64,000 nt of DNA from the NCBI GenBank assembly GCA_046598395.1, contig JBKJIQ010000047.1:62001-126000 (forward strand), given 5' to 3'. Of this stretch, positions 60,589 through 64,000 are shown one piece after another. Both the position numbers and the translations under genes were made by a program. Below the pieces are notes generated by a model. That model made no database searches and was not told where the DNA came from. It was given only the letters and a program-made list of their open reading frames with translations. The stretch's first letter is position 1; every line of letters starts with the position of its first letter. This DNA is from JAENVU01 sp046598395. Its GTDB lineage: Bacteria > Actinomycetota > Acidimicrobiia > IMCC26256 > JAENVU01.

Positions 60589-61893
60589 ATGCCGCCGATG
60601 AGTTGGTTCGATGCGTTCGTTGCGGCCGGGCGATCTTTGGCTCGGCGATCGGGTCGGGCTGCACTCACGGTCCTCGCCGTTGCGCTCGCAGCCGCGTTGC
60701 TGAGCGCGCTGTTGATTATTTCGAGTGCCGCCCAAACGCGGGTGTTGAGTCAGCTCTCGAAAGGTGGACCGCTCGCCGGGATCCAGGTCGCAGCAGCCGC
60801 ACCCGGACCCGACGCGCTCGACACCGACAACCCGAAACCCGGACGCGCCCGAGCCATCGACACTGCGGCGATTCGGCGGATCCAGCGCCTCACGCAGGTG
60901 CGGTCGGTGCTCCCGCTCGAGACCAATCCCGTCCTCGCCGTGCCCCAGGACCGGAGCATCGAGCCGTTCCGCAATTCCATTGCCGGGCTCGATCTTCGCC
61001 GGGTCACTTCCCTGCCGATCAGCGTGGTGGTCGGGCGGACTCCGACCCCAAAGTCGAAGACCGAGGTCGCCGTGACCGAGGGGTATCTCCACCGCCTTGG
61101 CCTGGACCGCAAGACCGCGATCAAGGCGATCGGTACTGAGGTCGAACTCGGCGCGCCCCGCGTGTTTCAGTCGGGTCGGCGTCGCGTTGAGGTGCGTGGT
61201 CGATGGTTGAAGGCACAGATCGTTGGGGTTGTTGCTCAGCAGGTCTTCGATTCACAGTTTCTCGGCTCACGCGAGATGGTGCGAGACGCGCGATCGTGGT
61301 CGAGCCAGTCGGTGGCGAACTCCGAGTTCGGGATTCCAGCCGCGCGCTATGCAGGCCTCTTCGTGATCGCGGACGGACTCAACTCGGTGGGAACGGTCCG
61401 GGCTCGGATCACGGCGTTGGGCTACTCGACGAGTGCGCCGGAGAATCTGGTGGAGACCGTTCGTCGGTATCTCCGAGTGGTTGAGATTGTGCTCGCAGGG
61501 ATTGGTCTGATCGCGCTCGCCATCGCGGCGCTTGGCATCACAAACGCGTTGCTCGCTGCCATCCGGGAGCGCCGCCGAGAGATCGGCGTCCTCAAGGCAA
61601 TCGGAGCGAAGGACCGCGACGTTCGGCGTCTCTTTCTTATCGAGGCGGGCGCGACGGGATTGGTCGGTGGTCTGTTAGGAACGCTGGCGGGGTACGGCAT
61701 CGCTCGCATTCTCGGCGCGGTTGTCAACAGCTATCTCGTCGATCAGGGCCTCCCCGGCGTGGGGATCGGACTGCCGTGGCTCGTCCTGCTTGGTGGCGTC
61801 TTCGGCTCCGCCATGCTTGCCACTCTGGCGGGCCTGATTCCGGCGCAGCGGGCGGCCCGGCTCCCGGCGCGCGACGCGATGGGAGACGCATGA
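60589..61893 (+). CDS. FtsX-like ABC permease (MacB/LolC type)
   Basis: 434 residues with the MacB/LolC layout: one N-terminal helix (about 20-42), a large exported domain (about 45-290), and three C-terminal helices with the FtsX-like domain (IALAIAALGITNALLAAIRERRREIGVLKAIGA coupling region, LPARDAMGDA end). Together with the ATPase it should drive mechanical transmembrane signalling or export of lipids, peptides or drugs. ATG 60589 or 60598; neither has a strong SD. ATGA overlap with the lipoprotein gene. Confidence 0.88.
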   Translation: MPPMSWFDAFVAAGRSLARRSGRAALTVLAVALAAALLSALLIISSAAQTRVLSQLSKGGPLAGIQVAAAAPGPDALDTDNPKPGRARAIDTAAIRRIQRLTQVRSVLPLETNPVLAVPQDRSIEPFRNSIAGLDLRRVTSLPISVVVGRTPTPKSKTEVAVTEGYLHRLGLDRKTAIKAIGTEVELGAPRVFQSGRRRVEVRGRWLKAQIVGVVAQQVFDSQFLGSREMVRDARSWSSQSVANSEFGIPAARYAGLFVIADGLNSVGTVRARITALGYSTSAPENLVETVRRYLRVVEIVLAGIGLIALAIAALGITNALLAAIRERRREIGVLKAIGAKDRDVRRLFLIEAGATGLVGGLLGTLAGYGIARILGAVVNSYLVDQGLPGVGIGLPWLVLLGGVFGSAMLATLAGLIPAQRAARLPARDAMGDA

Positions 61894-62645
61894 CCCGCGG
61901 CCGAGTTACCACTATCGGACTGGCCGTCACGCTGGTGCTGGCGGCGTGCAGCAGCGGTGCACCCCCGACCGTCGCGACGACCCCCGCCGGAGCCCGCGAT
62001 GTTTACGTGGCGCTCGGAAACGGTGAGACCGCCGGCAATGGCGTGAAGGACCGGATCCGAGACGCCTGGCCGCAGGTCGTCTATCGGGATCAGCTGTCGA
62101 AGGCGTCGATCTTCGCCAACTTCGGCGAAGAGGACGTGACCGTCGCCGACGCACTGACCGACCAGCTGCTCCCTGCACTTGCACTCAATCCGACGGTAGC
62201 GACGGTGCACCTCACCGACGATCAATTCCTGCGTACACCCGTCGCCGATTTCGAACGAAACCTCATGACGCTGGTTCGTCGGTTGCAACGCAACGGTCGC
62301 ACCGCGGTCGTGATCGGCACCATCCTGCCGCAGGACCGCGAACCGGGTGTTCTGGCGTGCACCCCAAACCCTCCCCTCAACGCAGCGCGCTGTCGGATCG
62401 GAAGCATTGGCGATCCGACCGAGGGCAACGCCCGGCTCGAACTCTTCAATGCCGCGATTCGCCGCGTGGCATCAGCAACGGATGCGCGACTCGCCGACGT
62501 CCACGCCGCCTTTCTCGCGGCCCGAGCCGCGGGTGGCGAGGACGCACTCTGGGCCGGCAACGACTTCTCTCCGAATGTGGCCGGCCATCAGATACTCGCC
62601 CGTGAGTTCGGTACGGGCGTCCGGGATGCGCTGAAATCGCGCTGA
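61890..62645 (+). CDS. SGNH-like lipoprotein with altered nucleophile motif
   Basis: 251 residues. Lipobox VLAAC at about residue 20 and a Thr/Pro spacer, then an SGNH-hydrolase-like fold: block I reads YVALGNGETAGNG where GDSL enzymes have GDS, so the nucleophile Ser is absent; the LTDDQFL and late NDFSPNVAGHQILA (Asp/His block V) are kept. It is probably a non-catalytic carbohydrate or lipid binder at the cell surface. The start overlaps the permease stop (ATGA), tying it to that ABC system. Confidence 0.75.
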   Translation: MTRGRVTTIGLAVTLVLAACSSGAPPTVATTPAGARDVYVALGNGETAGNGVKDRIRDAWPQVVYRDQLSKASIFANFGEEDVTVADALTDQLLPALALNPTVATVHLTDDQFLRTPVADFERNLMTLVRRLQRNGRTAVVIGTILPQDREPGVLACTPNPPLNAARCRIGSIGDPTEGNARLELFNAAIRRVASATDARLADVHAAFLAARAAGGEDALWAGNDFSPNVAGHQILAREFGTGVRDALKSR

Positions 62646-63328
62646 TGCCTCCGCGCGATTCACAACGAAGCCGTGTGTACCGCGCCGAGACGCCGCTCGG
62701 TGGACGTCGGCTTCCCGCCCTGCCCGACTGCGCGTCCTACCTCGACGACGTCGTGGGGTCCCTCTGGTGGAACGCTCGGTTCCCCGAACTCGACTTGTTT
62801 CGTGCCCCGCGGCTCCGGCCGGGCAACGGCGCCCGCCAGGCGTTCTATCGGGAGGAGGCCGACGGCCCCACGATCACGCTCCCCCGGCGCTACCGGACCG
62901 CAGCGGTCATCCTGCACGAGCTTGCCCATTGGGCCCTGGGTCAGGAACTCGACCTCCCGAACCATGGCCGGACGTTCACGCGCCTTCTCCTCGACGCCAC
63001 CGCCGAGTTCATGGGCCCGGCCAAGCGCGATCTCCTCGCTGCGGGATACACCGAGCATCGCGTACGCATCGGACCGCCACCGCGGATCGGACGTGACGGC
63101 CGCTACGACTACACCTGGGACGAACGGCTCCGCGTCAGCCGGGGCAAGAACGTCATCGTGGGGTGGGGTGATGCTGAGTACACCACCGGCGCCCTCATTT
63201 CCCGCGCCCATCGGACGGTCACGCTTCTCCATGAGCATGGGGAGCAACGCATTCCCGAACGTGAGATCTGGCGCGTGACGAGCCTCGATCTCCCGGCCGA
63301 CGGGGGCCAACATCCTCGGCCTCAGTGA
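62645..63328 (+). CDS. TIGR04338 family zinc metallohydrolase
   Basis: 227 residues. The N-terminal DSQRSRVYRAE and the zinc motif VILHELAHWAL (HExxH) identify the actinobacterial TIGR04338 putative metallohydrolase family; HGRTFTRLLLDATAEFMG follows at the usual distance and can give the third ligand. No signal peptide. ATG overlaps the preceding stop (TGATG), so it belongs to the 59.9-63.3 kb operon. Substrate is unknown. Confidence 0.88.
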   Translation: MPPRDSQRSRVYRAETPLGGRRLPALPDCASYLDDVVGSLWWNARFPELDLFRAPRLRPGNGARQAFYREEADGPTITLPRRYRTAAVILHELAHWALGQELDLPNHGRTFTRLLLDATAEFMGPAKRDLLAAGYTEHRVRIGPPPRIGRDGRYDYTWDERLRVSRGKNVIVGWGDAEYTTGALISRAHRTVTLLHEHGEQRIPEREIWRVTSLDLPADGGQHPRPQ

Positions 63329-63338
63329 GGCTCGCTCA

Positions 63339-63929
63339 TCAGTCCAACGCCTGGCGGGCCTCCGAAAGCCCGCGGCCGTGGCGACCGAGGAGATCGGCCC
63401 ACGAATCGCCGGTGTCGACGCCCGGCCCGTTGCCCGGCCACCCTTCCGTGTGGATCAACAGCCGTTGACACAGGTCCCGCGGCGGATCAAATGAAACGCC
63501 GAGACCCGAGCAGACATCGTGGGCGTGCAGTATCAGTTCGAGCCCGCCGCGGGCAGCGAAGTCGACCGGCGTCGCGGTTTCGGCCTCGGGGAACCGCCAG
63601 ATAATGGCGCGATCGCTCGGGGCGGCCACGATGACGACTGCGTACAACATCGTGGTGACTGCGCGCAGGCCGTCGACCAACTCGGTGGGATCGGAACCGG
63701 GAAGCGCGTGGAGTTCGCTGAAGTTCGGATACGAGTCTTGTCGGAGTGACCCAAGCATCAATGCGTAGGCAAACACACAATCAATGGTGTGATCAGCCGT
63801 GTCGAAGCAATTCCAGTCGAGCGTGCCGGCGGGGACCGACCAGTCACGATCGATCCCCTCGTTCCATGCGGCGATGACGAGATCGCCGAGGAGCCGAAAG
63901 TCGGCTGGCGAAAATCCGGCGTCCGCCAC
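63339..63929 (-). CDS. Mycothiol-dependent maleylpyruvate isomerase-like (DinB-fold) protein
   Basis: About 196 residues. WSVPAGTLDWNCFDTADHTIDC resembles the N-terminal helix pair of mycothiol-dependent maleylpyruvate isomerase-type proteins, with a metal-site His in TADH and a second His region in LELILHAHDVCSGL. No specific reaction can be named. Start taken as GTG 63929, 14 bp after the thiolase stop, so the two are probably co-transcribed. Convergent with the metallohydrolase gene (10 bp apart). Confidence 0.72.
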   Translation of the reverse strand: MADAGFSPADFRLLGDLVIAAWNEGIDRDWSVPAGTLDWNCFDTADHTIDCVFAYALMLGSLRQDSYPNFSELHALPGSDPTELVDGLRAVTTMLYAVVIVAAPSDRAIIWRFPEAETATPVDFAARGGLELILHAHDVCSGLGVSFDPPRDLCQRLLIHTEGWPGNGPGVDTGDSWADLLGRHGRGLSEARQALD

Positions 63930-63943
63930 AGTGACCGCCGGCC

Positions 63944-64000
63944 TTAGTTCAGGCGTTCCACGATCATCGCCATGCCCTGGCCGCCGCCCACGCACATTGT
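63944..64000 (-). CDS. Acetyl-CoA acetyltransferase (thiolase), C-terminal end
   Basis: The last 18 codons and TAA of a minus-strand gene that continues beyond the window. TMCVGGGQGMAMIVERLN is the near-invariant C-terminus of thiolases, with the second catalytic Cys in the CxGGGQG loop. It should carry out beta-ketoacyl-CoA cleavage or condensation, fitting the many acyl-CoA ligases in the window. Confidence 0.88.
   Translation of the reverse strand, partial: TMCVGGGQGMAMIVERLN

Noticed and set aside
1..64000. Insertion sequences, prophage, integrases, CRISPR arrays and tRNA/rRNA genes
   Set aside because: No transposase or integrase motifs, no regularly spaced direct repeats and no rRNA- or tRNA-like sequence were found on either strand.

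Overview
High-GC actinobacterial chromosome, most likely from the class Acidimicrobiia. This is inferred from a LysX-type lysyl-tRNA synthetase fusion, five luciferase-like (probably F420-dependent) oxidoreductases, a TIGR04338 metallohydrolase, many acyl-CoA ligases and SDRs, and abundant TAnnnT -10 boxes 6-7 nt from the start codon (leaderless mRNAs). Genes are dense, with many 1-4 nt overlaps. I see no rRNA, tRNA, IS element, phage gene or CRISPR array. The window cuts a probable gene end at 1-87 and a thiolase at 63944-64000.

Layout. 0.1-3.2 kb: cupin, a decayed alpha/beta hydrolase, an LLM oxidoreductase and a membrane-anchored esterase. 3.3-9.5 kb: a DMT transporter faces a minus-strand operon of lysX (synthetase first, MprF-like half second), a lipoprotein and an APC permease. 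9.6-10.4 kb: SDR behind a strong palindrome. 10.5-17.7 kb: plus-strand amine operon (APC permease, choline-kinase-like phosphotransferase, dimethylglycine-dehydrogenase-like flavoenzyme with GcvT domain, glutamine-synthetase-like ligase, PuuD-like hydrolase), which reads as gamma-glutamylation-type amine catabolism. 18-22.8 kb: minus-strand operon (SDR, acyl-CoA ligase, cyclase, SDR, methyltransferase) divergent from another acyl-CoA ligase. 24.4-31.5 kb: unknown protein, two DUF202 proteins, four LLM oxidoreductases and an aldehyde dehydrogenase, with a KstR-like site in the 30.5 kb divergent promoter.

31.5-46.8 kb: class I aldolase, amidohydrolase, sugar porter, frameshifted lipoprotein, isochorismatase-fold protein, acyl-CoA ligase, membrane protein, DUF2817 peptidase-like protein, YxWxxD lipoprotein, N-acyl-D-amino-acid deacylase, thioesterase-like protein, FadD3-like ligase, then a TetR regulator with a haloalkane dehalogenase. 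46.9-57.3 kb: a compact branched-chain-amino-acid-type ABC importer with a LivH-LivM fusion, a three-part MFS-LivF-LivG fusion, two paralogous membrane-anchored binding proteins, and a third binding-protein-fold gene with no export signal. 57.3-59 kb: divergent Ku and stand-alone LigD polymerase domain (NHEJ). 59-64 kb: SDR, MacB/LolCDE-type ABC ATPase and permease, SGNH-like lipoprotein without a nucleophile, metallohydrolase, mycothiol-enzyme-like protein and the thiolase end.

Most of the content suggests a heterotroph degrading acyl-CoA-linked, amine and possibly haloorganic substrates. The most unusual items are the MFS-ABC-ABC fusion transporter, the domain-swapped LysX, and a 17-bp palindrome (TCTGAC-N5-GTCAGA) shared by two separate amidohydrolase promoters, with a weaker copy at a third promoter.
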